From: Alphaproteobacteria bacterium
Lineage (GTDB): Bacteria > Pseudomonadota > Alphaproteobacteria > Rhizobiales > Devosiaceae
DNA length: 15,031 nt
Reading direction: 5' to 3'
NCBI GenBank assembly: GCA_013152625.1
Contig: JAADFY010000043.1
Location: 1 to 15,031, forward strand
Positions within the stretch are counted from its first letter, which is position 1; the number at the start of each line of letters is the position of its first letter. This document shows, one piece after another, positions 7,382 to 14,262 of this stretch. A program made the translations under genes and the position numbers. The notes beneath the pieces are model-generated. The model saw nothing but the letters and a program-made list of their open reading frames with translations. It was not told the origin of the DNA and ran no database searches.

Positions 7382-7510
7382 CCAAATAAGGAAACCGAGC
7401 GTTGTCAGGAAAAGTGGAAGCCGGTTTTCCGTCCGACAACGCGACCAAATAAGGAAACCGAGCGTTGTCAGGAAAAGTGGTCCCGGTTTTCCGTTCGACA
7501 ACGCGACCAG
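7326..7510 (+). repeat. Three tandem palindromic repeats overlapping the glyQ 3' end
   Basis: Three copies of a 43-44-bp imperfect palindrome lie at 7328-7371, 7399-7442 and 7462-7504. Each starts GCGTTGTC and ends GACAACGC, with a second stem GGAAAA/TTTTCC inside. Copies 1 and 2 are identical in the palindrome; copy 3 differs in the loop (GTCCC for GAAGCC) and by one change near the end. The linking sequence GACCAAATAAGGAAACCGA is also repeated; after copy 1 an extra GACCAAAT makes that unit 71 bp against 63 bp for the next. As RNA each copy would fold into a long hairpin. Similar REP-like elements encoding SGKV-x-x-GFPSDNAT when read through are, as I recall, widespread in Hyphomicrobiales. 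Here the array sits between glyQ and lemA and could stabilise or attenuate the message. Confidence 0.85.
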
Positions 7511-7581
7511 GCAAATAACAGGTCGCCTCTGGCGCGAGGACAATCAAAGCGCCGGCATTTGGCTTTGGGCTACAGTTCCTG

Positions 7582-7599
7582 TTATCCAGTTTCGGATAA
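7582..7599. promoter_or_regulatory. Inverted repeat upstream of lemA, operator-like
   Basis: TTATCC-AGTTTC-GGATAA is a perfect 6-bp inverted repeat with a 6-base centre, 61 bases before the lemA ATG. Its right arm overlaps TAATAT (7597-7602), a possible -10 box, though no good -35 lies at the right distance. It could be a regulator site controlling lemA independently of glyQ, or chance. Confidence 0.25.
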
Positions 7600-7659
7600 T
7601 ATCTGCGCCAAGCGGTGCGGCGCCGGCGGGTGTCGCGGTTCCAAAACAGAGGTGTCACA

Positions 7660-8220
7660 ATGGATATCGGTCTGATTATGGTGGTGGTGGCGTTGGCGGC
7701 TGCCTTTTACGGTGTGCTCGTTTACAACAAGCTGGTGGCGGGCCGGCAAAAGGTCGAGGAGGGCTGGTCGGGGATCGATGTCCAGCTTAAACGCCGGGCC
7801 AACCTCATTCCGAACATGCTTGAAACGGTCAAGGGATATATGGGCCACGAGCGCGAAACCCTGGAGGCGGTTACCAATGCAAGGGCCGCCGTGCATGGCG
7901 CCACCAAGGCCGATCCGGCGGAACGGGGCCGCCTTGAGGGGCTGTTGTCGGGGGCTCTGGGCAAACTGATTGCCATCGCCGAGGACTATCCCGACTTGAA
8001 AGCCAACACCACTTTTTTGGAGTTTCAGGATACGCTGCGCACGGTGGAGGATGAAATACAGCTCGCCCGGCGCTATTACAACGGCACGGTTCGCATATTG
8101 AATATTGCGGTGGAAAGTTTCCCCTCCAACCTGATTGCCAACATGTTCAGTTTTGATCAGGCGGAGTATTTCGAACTGGAATATGAAGCAGACCGCGCGG
8201 TGCCCGATGTCTCTTTTTGA
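7660..8220 (+). CDS. lemA: LemA family protein
   Basis: A 186-residue LemA protein: one N-terminal transmembrane helix (about 3-22), then an all-helical soluble domain. Characteristic sequences are VYNKLVAGRQKVEEGWSGID (21-40), VQLKRRANLIPNMLETVKGY, and near the end VRILNIAVESFPSNLIANMF. The family is widespread but its biochemical role is not settled; members are often encoded beside a DUF2207 or TPM-domain membrane protein, as here. The ATG at 7660 has AGAGG 7 bases upstream; the frame is open earlier, but those residues are arginine-rich and precede the membrane helix. The next gene overlaps or closely follows the stop, which implies coupled translation. Confidence 0.93.
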   Translation: MDIGLIMVVVALAAAFYGVLVYNKLVAGRQKVEEGWSGIDVQLKRRANLIPNMLETVKGYMGHERETLEAVTNARAAVHGATKADPAERGRLEGLLSGALGKLIAIAEDYPDLKANTTFLEFQDTLRTVEDEIQLARRYYNGTVRILNIAVESFPSNLIANMFSFDQAEYFELEYEADRAVPDVSF

Positions 8221-8230
8221 AGGGCGAACC

Positions 8231-10126
8231 GTGCGCCCCACCCGCTGGATTGGTCAAATATTCGGCGCGCTGGTGCTTGTCCTGTTTCTGGTTACCGGTG
8301 CCGGCGCCGTTGAGGAAATCCGCTCGTTTGCTTCCAAGCTGGTCCTGTCGCCCACCGGCACGGTGGATGTGACCGAATTTATTGAAATTCAGGCCGAAGG
8401 GGATGAAATTCGCCGGGGTATCCTGCGCGATATCCCCACCGTCCTGTTGCGGCCTGACGGGTCCCTGCAGCGCTCGAATCTGAAGGTAATTTCGGTCCGG
8501 CGCGACGGCCAATCCGAGCCTTTTGCCGTGGAAAATCTCGAAAATGGCAAGCGCATCCGCATCGGCCAGGCCGACATATTCCTCGACCCCGGGCTGTATC
8601 GCTACGAAATCCGCTATACCATGACCCGGCAGGCCCGCCAGTTTGCCGACATGGACGAACTGTTCTGGAATGTCACCGGCAATTTCTGGAATTTCCCCAT
8701 CCGCGCTTCGGTGGTCACAATCACCCTTCCTGCGGGTGCTGTTATTCTCGATACGGTTGGCTTTACCGGCCGTCAGGGGTCGGAAGAAACAAATGTAGCC
8801 GTCACCCGAATGTCGGACAATCAGGTGGTGGTTCGATCAACGGTGCCGTTTGCCCGGCGCGAGGGGCTGTCCGTTTCCGTCGCCTTTGAAAAAGGGGCGC
8901 TTGTCGCCCCTGAGTTTTCCGAAGCGAGCGTCAATTTCCTGTCTGATAACCGCGGTCTGATTTTGCCCGGCATCGCCGTTTTTCTTGTTCTGCTCTTTAA
9001 TTTTTTCGCCTGGGACAGTGTCGGGCGCGACCCGAAAAGGGGCACGATAATCCCGCTGTTTTATCCCCCGAAACGTTTTTCGCCGGCCCTGACCCATTAT
9101 GTGCATCGAATGGGCTGGCAAAAAGGGGGCTGGACCGGATTTACCGCTGCCATCATTTCCCTGGCCACCCGGGGGCTGATCAGTATCGGGAAAAAGGGCA
9201 AGGATTCCACATTTGCCGTCACTGGCAAACGGGCCGAAGGCCTGCCCCCCGGAGAAGCGGTGCTGTTTGACTGGTTGCGCACCAAACGCACCGTTCGGAT
9301 CAACAAATCTTCCGGCAAGGCATTGCAGGCCACCCAGCGCGAATTCATCAAGACCATCGAGGATGAAAACCGGCGGGTCTATTTCAGGCGGAACACGCCC
9401 TATGTGGTCGCCGGTGTTGGTCTTTCGGTGGTCAGCCTTGGCGCCATGGTCGCGGTGGACGTGCTGGATCCGCTATGGTTGTTTCTCGCCCTGTTTGTCG
9501 GGGTGTTCATTGTTATCGGCTCGTCGGCATTTTCAAGGGTTCTGACTTCGGGTGGCATTGGCAATGTGGCCTCGGTGTTCTTTTTGTTCATTTTCATCAG
9601 CAATTTCCTGCCGGTTTTGCTCAATTTAACGGGCCGGTTTTCGTTTGATGTGGCTGCCTTTGCCGCCGTTTCCATCGTTGCCACAAATGCCGTATTTGCC
9701 TTTTTGATGCGGGCGCCCACCATTCAGGGCCGTAAAGTCATGGACGAAATCGAGGGCTTCAGAATGTATCTCGAAACGGCGGAAAAAGAGCGCCTGAATT
9801 TAAGCAGAGAGCCGGATCTGACCACGTCCCGGTTTGAGGCCATATTGCCCTTCGCCATTGCCTTAGGCGTCGAAAAACCCTGGAGCGAGCATTTTGAAGC
9901 CGAACTGGCCCGCAACACCGCCAACGTTGGCAAATCGCGCTATTCGCCCCACTGGTATTCCGGCACCAACTTTTCCTCCGGCTCCCTGTCCTCCACCATT
10001 GCATCAACCACCGCCGGGCTGTCTTCGGCCATGATGGCCGCCCAGCCCGCATCGTCTTCTTCTTCGGGGTTTTCCGGCGGCTCGTCGGGGGGCGGTGGCG
10101 GTGGCGGCGGTGGCGGCGGCTGGTAA
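8231..10126 (+). CDS. DUF2207 family membrane protein with Gly-rich C-terminus
   Basis: About 631 residues: a signal peptide (hydrophobic core ALVLVLFLVTGAGA), then an extracytoplasmic beta-rich DUF2207 domain (motifs RGILRDIP and ELFWNVTGNFWNFPI). A membrane helix follows at about 241-262. A cytoplasmic segment contains SPALTHYVHRMGW and AAIISLATRGLISI, a winged-helix-like motif of this family. Then come about four more membrane helices (about 390-492) and a cytoplasmic tail ending in Ser-rich sequence and a run of 11 glycines before the final Trp. Function is unknown; it is the usual partner of LemA. GTG at 8231 is preferred because AGGG at 8221-8224 is well placed; ATG at 8207 is in frame and would overlap lemA by 14 bases. 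Both starts keep the signal peptide. Confidence 0.88.
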   Translation: MRPTRWIGQIFGALVLVLFLVTGAGAVEEIRSFASKLVLSPTGTVDVTEFIEIQAEGDEIRRGILRDIPTVLLRPDGSLQRSNLKVISVRRDGQSEPFAVENLENGKRIRIGQADIFLDPGLYRYEIRYTMTRQARQFADMDELFWNVTGNFWNFPIRASVVTITLPAGAVILDTVGFTGRQGSEETNVAVTRMSDNQVVVRSTVPFARREGLSVSVAFEKGALVAPEFSEASVNFLSDNRGLILPGIAVFLVLLFNFFAWDSVGRDPKRGTIIPLFYPPKRFSPALTHYVHRMGWQKGGWTGFTAAIISLATRGLISIGKKGKDSTFAVTGKRAEGLPPGEAVLFDWLRTKRTVRINKSSGKALQATQREFIKTIEDENRRVYFRRNTPYVVAGVGLSVVSLGAMVAVDVLDPLWLFLALFVGVFIVIGSSAFSRVLTSGGIGNVASVFFLFIFISNFLPVLLNLTGRFSFDVAAFAAVSIVATNAVFAFLMRAPTIQGRKVMDEIEGFRMYLETAEKERLNLSREPDLTTSRFEAILPFAIALGVEKPWSEHFEAELARNTANVGKSRYSPHWYSGTNFSSGSLSSTIASTTAGLSSAMMAAQPASSSSSGFSGGSSGGGGGGGGGGGW

Positions 10127-10178
10127 ACCAGCGTATCCCCTGCGGTGACGTTTTTTATGAACAAACAGATTGTGCTAA

Positions 10179-12311
10179 ATGTCTGATCTCCTGCTTGAAC
10201 TTTATTGCGAAGAAATACCCGCCCGGTTTCAGGCCAACGCCGCCGGCCAACTCAAGAGCGCCGTGACCGGTGCGCTCATGGAGGCGGGGTTAAGTTACGA
10301 CAGCGCTGCCGCGTTTGCCGGCCCCCGGCGTTTGACATTGGCCGTTGGCGGCATTCCGGCCCGCTCCATGGACAAGCAGATCGAACGCAAAGGCCCGCGA
10401 ACCGACGCGCCGGCCCGGGCGGTAGAAGGGTTTGCCAAAGCCGCCGGCCTGACTTCGATTGCCGACGCAAAAATCGTAAAGGACGACAAAAAGGGCGACT
10501 ATTATATGGCCCGGTCGGTTTTGGCCGGGGAACCGGCGGCGAAAATTCTTGCCGGTTTTCTGCCCGGTATCATCACCGGGTTCAACTGGCCTAAATCCAT
10601 GAAGTGGGGGGCGGGCGATCTTGTCTGGGTTCGTCCGTTGCGGGCCATATTGGCCACCCTTGGCGCCGAGAACGACGAAACCGAAACCATCCGGTTTCAG
10701 GTGGGCGGCTTGACCAGCGCGAATATCACCTACGGCCATCGGTTCCTGTCAGAAGGGCCCATAACGGTGCGCCGGTTTGACGATTACGCCGCAGCTCTGG
10801 AGGCGGCAAACGTGGTTCTTGACGGGGAACGGCGGGCGGAAATAATTCACCAGGAGGCCAAGGGGCTGGCGTTTGCTGCCGGACTGGTTCTGATCGAGGA
10901 CAAGGGCCTGATTGGCGAAGTTGCCGGGCTGGTGGAATGGCCGGTTTTGCTGTCCGGCACATTTGACGAGGCGTTTCTGGCGCTGCCCGATGAGGTGATT
11001 ATTGCCACCATTAAAGCCAACCAGAAGTGCTTTTGCCTGCGTGATGAAAAAACCGGCAGATTGGCGCCCCGCTTTGTGATCGTGGCAAATATGGTCACCA
11101 GCGATAACGGCAAGAGCGTTATTGCCGGCAATGAGCGGGTGATTCGGGCTCGCCTGTCGGACGCAAAATTCTTTTATGACGCCGATTTGGGTGAGCCGCT
11201 GGAAAACCGTCTGCCCCGGCTGGCCGAAATGGTTTTTCACAAAAAACTGGGCAGCCAGCTTGAGCGGGTCGAGCGGCTCAAAGCCCTGACGGTGGAAATC
11301 GGCCCCACCGTTGGCGCCGACATCGATGTGGCCCGCCGGGCCGCCATGTTGTCCAAGGCGGATCTGGTAACCGCCATGGTGGTGGAATTTCCCGGTTTGC
11401 AGGGGCAGATGGGTCGCGCCTATGCGCTGGCCCAGGGGGAGGATAAAAGCGTCGCCGAGGCTATTGCCAACCACTATCGGCCGCTGGGGCCCTCGGACAC
11501 GGTGCCGAACGACCCGGTTTCGATAACCGTGGCCCTGGCCGACAAGATCGACATGCTGACCGGGTTTTGGGCGGTGGGCGAGACGCCCACGGGCTCAAAG
11601 GACCCGTTTGCCCTGCGCCGGGCGGCTCTCGGCCTGATCCGGATTATACTTGAAAACCGCCTGTCCCTGTCACTCAAATCCCTCATTTCAATTGGCCGGA
11701 TGGGGCATCTGGATAATGTCCCGCTTCCGGTGGCCGGACGCAGTTACACCGCCCCCGATGCAGTGATGACCTTTGATCGCAAGATGGCGGATGATCTGGT
11801 GTCGTTTTTCCATGACCGGCTGAAAATTACGCTGCGGCAGGCCGGTGCCGCCCATGACATTGTCGAGGCCTCGATCAGTGTGGGGGCCGACGATGTCTAT
11901 GCGATTTCCCAGAAGGTTACGGCCCTGACCGGGTTTTTGGAAACGCCGGACGGGGAGAAGTTGCTTTCCGGTTATCGCCGGACGGCAAACCTGTTGCGCG
12001 ATGAGGAAAAAAAGGACGCCGCGACCTATGCCGGCCGGTACGATGTGAACGCGATTTCCTCTGAAGTGGCCCGGACGCTGGCCAATGCCATTGCCCTTTC
12101 GGCGGAAGCGGTGGCCGCCGATATGGATGGGGGTGATTTTTCCGGCGCCATGGCCCAGTTGTCCGCTCTTGCCGATCCGGTGGACCGGTTTTTTGATGAG
12201 GTTCGGGTGAACGACCCCGATCCTGCGGTGCGCCTCGCACTGCTCAATGTCCTGGCGCACCTCAGGGCCACCATGCACCTGGTTGCGGACTTCTCCAAAA
12301 TTGAGGGGTGA
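10179..12311 (+). CDS. glyS: Glycyl-tRNA synthetase beta subunit
   Basis: GlyS is the large subunit of the bacterial alpha2beta2 glycyl-tRNA synthetase and recognises tRNA-Gly. The 710-residue length is normal for the family. Recognisable parts are the start MSDLLLELYCEEIPARFQ, the GPRRLTLAVGGIPARS stretch near residue 50, LALPDEVIIATIKANQKCF near 270, RLSDAKFFYDAD near 330, GLQGQMGRAYALAQGED, and the C-terminal helical anticodon-binding region ending FFDEVRVNDPD and RLALLNVLAHL. No clear ribosome site precedes the ATG. A nine-codon frame (10157-10186, MNKQIVLNV) overlaps the start and could couple translation, but may be chance. GlyQ is encoded about 2.8 kb upstream, with lemA and the DUF2207 gene inserted between the two subunits, an arrangement typical of rhizobial relatives. 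Confidence 0.97.
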   Translation: MSDLLLELYCEEIPARFQANAAGQLKSAVTGALMEAGLSYDSAAAFAGPRRLTLAVGGIPARSMDKQIERKGPRTDAPARAVEGFAKAAGLTSIADAKIVKDDKKGDYYMARSVLAGEPAAKILAGFLPGIITGFNWPKSMKWGAGDLVWVRPLRAILATLGAENDETETIRFQVGGLTSANITYGHRFLSEGPITVRRFDDYAAALEAANVVLDGERRAEIIHQEAKGLAFAAGLVLIEDKGLIGEVAGLVEWPVLLSGTFDEAFLALPDEVIIATIKANQKCFCLRDEKTGRLAPRFVIVANMVTSDNGKSVIAGNERVIRARLSDAKFFYDADLGEPLENRLPRLAEMVFHKKLGSQLERVERLKALTVEIGPTVGADIDVARRAAMLSKADLVTAMVVEFPGLQGQMGRAYALAQGEDKSVAEAIANHYRPLGPSDTVPNDPVSITVALADKIDMLTGFWAVGETPTGSKDPFALRRAALGLIRIILENRLSLSLKSLISIGRMGHLDNVPLPVAGRSYTAPDAVMTFDRKMADDLVSFFHDRLKITLRQAGAAHDIVEASISVGADDVYAISQKVTALTGFLETPDGEKLLSGYRRTANLLRDEEKKDAATYAGRYDVNAISSEVARTLANAIALSAEAVAADMDGGDFSGAMAQLSALADPVDRFFDEVRVNDPDPAVRLALLNVLAHLRATMHLVADFSKIEG

Positions 12312-12745
12312 GCCTTTCTTTTCATCATTGCGAGCGACCTTTAAGGGAGCGCGGCAATCCAGCACCCCGATTGCCACCCCGGACTTGATAGGTGGGTCTG
12401 AAAAAGAGGTCCCGGCTCAAGGCCGGGACGGTATGTATTTCTTCAAAGACACAAGCATCCTCCGTTATCTCTGACCCAGAGTTCAGCGAGCTTCAACGCG
12501 AGCCGGGCGTTTAGCCCGCCCCCGCGGAGGCCGGGGCAACGCCCCGATTAGCCGTGAGCGAAAACAAGAGCATTGTGCGAAACTCCAAAAGTGAAAGAAC
12601 TCAACCGCTCACAATTTATACATGCCAGCCCTACAACGAGGACGGAGCGCCGCTTATGCGGCGCCCCTCGGAGCCGGTGAGCACTTGCGAACTCGGCGTG
12701 AGAGGAAAAAGAGCCCGCGAGCCAAAAAAACCCAAAAACACCCAG
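12312..12745. repeat. Hairpin-rich intergenic region of REP-like elements
   Basis: This 434-base gap between the convergent glyS and rnhA genes has no convincing gene. It contains a series of palindromes. The first is an imperfect element from TCATTGCGAGCGA to GCGGCAATCCAG (about 12325-12362), which matches a repeat type I recall from many bacterial genomes. Next are a degenerate CCACC/GGTGG arm pair (12374-12395), a perfect 8-bp stem GTCCCGGC-TCAAG-GCCGGGAC (12409-12429), CGGGC-GTTTA-GCCCG (12504-12518), CGGGGC-AAC-GCCCCG (12532-12546), and a perfect 7-bp stem with a TTAT loop, GCGCCGC/GCGGCGC (12647-12664). Stretches between them (about 12550-12640) are less GC-rich. A plus-strand open frame from 12554 runs on antisense to rnhA and is not credible. 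The region may include the glyS terminator, though no hairpin is followed by a T-run on the plus strand. Confidence 0.6.
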
Positions 12746-12756
12746 CTACCGGGCGC
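12722..12756 (-). terminator. Intrinsic terminator at the end of ispH-rnhA
   Basis: Reading the minus strand, GCGCCC, a 7-base loop and GGGTGT form a 6-bp stem (two G-U pairs). It is followed directly by TTTTTGGGTTTTTTT. The stem spans the rnhA stop codon, so transcription would end just past the gene. Confidence 0.5.
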
Positions 12757-13201
12757 TCACGTCTGTCTGAAAAGGCGCCATGCCGTCATTGGCCAATTGG
12801 TCGGCCAGTTCATTTCCGTCATTTCCGTCATGGCCTTTCACCCAGTGCCAGCGCACGTCATGCCCGGCAATGGCCGCTTCGAGTTCCTGCCAGAGATCGA
12901 CATTCTTGACCGGTTTTTTTGCCGCGGTTTTCCAGCCGTTGCGTTTCCAGTTTGAAATCCAGCTCGTAATTCCGCCCTTTACATACTGGCTGTCGGTATG
13001 GATATCGACCTTGCAGGGCAGTTTAAGGGCTTTGAACGCCTCGATGGCGGCGGTCAGTTCCATGCGGTTGTTTGTGGTCAGTTGTTCGCCGCCGCATAGT
13101 TTTTTGATAGTCCCGTTAAATTGCAGCACGGCGCCCCAGCCCCCGGGGCCGGGATTGCCCGAGCAGGCCCCGTCGGTGTAAATCGTCACCCCCTGGCTCA
13201 T
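12746..13201 (-). CDS. rnhA: Ribonuclease HI
   Basis: RNase HI cleaves the RNA strand of RNA-DNA hybrids in the cytoplasm, removing R-loops and primers with Mg2+. The 151-residue protein has all catalytic residues at the same numbers as E. coli: Asp10 in TDGACSGNPGPGGWG, Glu48 in NNRMELTAAIEA, Asp70 in TDSQYV, His124 in VKGHDGN and Asp134 in ELADQLAN. The basic handle helix WKRNGWKTAAKKPVKN (85-100) that grips the hybrid is present. The ATG overlaps the ispH stop (ATGA), so translation is coupled to ispH. Rhizobial relatives often have a homoserine kinase gene (thrB) between these two; it is absent here. Confidence 0.97.
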   Translation of the reverse strand: MSQGVTIYTDGACSGNPGPGGWGAVLQFNGTIKKLCGGEQLTTNNRMELTAAIEAFKALKLPCKVDIHTDSQYVKGGITSWISNWKRNGWKTAAKKPVKNVDLWQELEAAIAGHDVRWHWVKGHDGNDGNELADQLANDGMAPFQTDVSAR

Positions 13202-14163
13202 AGGGCCAGGGGCTCCGAGCGCAATTGCCTGGGCAGATTGAACGAGATGGTTTCGGTGGCGGTCACGCTGGAGCGCACCGAGATGTCAAACCGGCGGGCA
13301 AATTCTTCGATAACCTCATCCACCAGCGCTTCGGGCGCCGAGGCGCCTGCGGTGACCCCCAGCGAGTTACAATTGGCAAAAAGCGACCAGTCGATTTCGC
13401 TCGCCCGCTGGATCAGAACCGATATACGACAGCCATGCCGCTCGGCCACTTCAACCAGCCGCATGGAGTTGGACGAATTTGGCGCCCCGACCACAATCAT
13501 CGCTTCAACCAGCGGCGCCACCTGCTTGACCACCTCCTGCCGGTTGGTGGTCGCATAACAGATATCTTCCTTGTGCGGCCCCCGGATTTGAGGAAACCTC
13601 GCTTTCAGGGCGGCAACGATTTCCGCCGTGTCATCCACCGAAAGCGTGGTCTGGGTCACGAAAGCAAGCTGCCCGGGGTCTTTTGGCGTAAAACCGGCCA
13701 CATCCTCGTGTCGCTCGATCAGCGAGATTGCCCCTTCGGGCAATTGCCCCATGGTGCCAATGACTTCGGGGTGCCCGCCATGGCCGATCAGCAAAACCTC
13801 AAAACCGTCGGTAAACAGCCGCTGGGCCTCCACATGGACCTTGGACACCAGCGGGCAGGTTGCATCGAGCAAGAACATGTTCCGTGAGTTTGCTTCTGCG
13901 GGCACCGATTTGGCCACCCCGTGGGCCGAAAAGATCACCGGTGCTTTTGTTTCGGGAATTTCGTCCAGTTCCTCGACAAAAATCGCGCCTTTTGCCTTGA
14001 GCCCGTCCACCACATATTTGTTGTGCACGATCTCATGGCGCACATAGACCGGGGCCCCGTATTTCTGCAATGCCAGTTCCACGATCTGAATGGCCCGGTC
14101 CACGCCGGCGCAAAACCCTCGCGGCGCACACAAAATGATATTCAGGGGTGGTTTGTTTTCCAT
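13198..14163 (-). CDS. ispH: 4-hydroxy-3-methylbut-2-enyl diphosphate reductase
   Basis: IspH (LytB) catalyses the last MEP-pathway step, reducing HMBPP to isopentenyl and dimethylallyl diphosphate with an iron-sulfur cluster. The three cluster cysteines are present: Cys18 in PRGFCAGVDRA, Cys103 in LLDATCPLVSKVH and Cys202 in KEDICYATTNRQ. Substrate-site residues are also present: His47, His131 and Glu133 in IGHGGHPEVIGTMGQ, Thr173 in VTQTTLS, and the SSNS loop in GAPNSSNSMRL. The 321-residue length is normal. The start at 14163, MENKPPLNIILCAPRGFC, fits the family. Two overlapping CTTGAC-like boxes lie upstream on the same strand (about 14190-14201), but no good -10 follows. It heads a two-gene unit with rnhA and shares a pathway with the broken ispE about 11 kb away. 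Confidence 0.97.
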   Translation of the reverse strand: MENKPPLNIILCAPRGFCAGVDRAIQIVELALQKYGAPVYVRHEIVHNKYVVDGLKAKGAIFVEELDEIPETKAPVIFSAHGVAKSVPAEANSRNMFLLDATCPLVSKVHVEAQRLFTDGFEVLLIGHGGHPEVIGTMGQLPEGAISLIERHEDVAGFTPKDPGQLAFVTQTTLSVDDTAEIVAALKARFPQIRGPHKEDICYATTNRQEVVKQVAPLVEAMIVVGAPNSSNSMRLVEVAERHGCRISVLIQRASEIDWSLFANCNSLGVTAGASAPEALVDEVIEEFARRFDISVRSSVTATETISFNLPRQLRSEPLAL

Positions 14164-14262
14164 GGCAGGGGGGTGATGGGCCTGCTTACCACGTCAAGTC
14201 AAGCCCCGTTGCCGCGCGCCGATGTTAAGCGCAATATGTAAGCCGACAATAATTCCGGTGTG

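Noticed and set aside
7326..7510. Three evenly spaced repeats that could be a short CRISPR array
   Set aside because: The sequences between the palindromes are themselves repeated, not unique spacers, the spacing differs, and no cas-like gene is present.
10749..11474. 241-residue minus-strand open frame
   Set aside because: It is entirely antisense to conserved glyS, with no protein-like motif.
12554..12955. 133-residue plus-strand open frame after glyS
   Set aside because: Its second half is antisense to rnhA and its first half crosses hairpins with unusual composition.
13225..13887. 220-residue plus-strand open frame
   Set aside because: It is antisense to ispH, whose three cysteine motifs fix the true strand.
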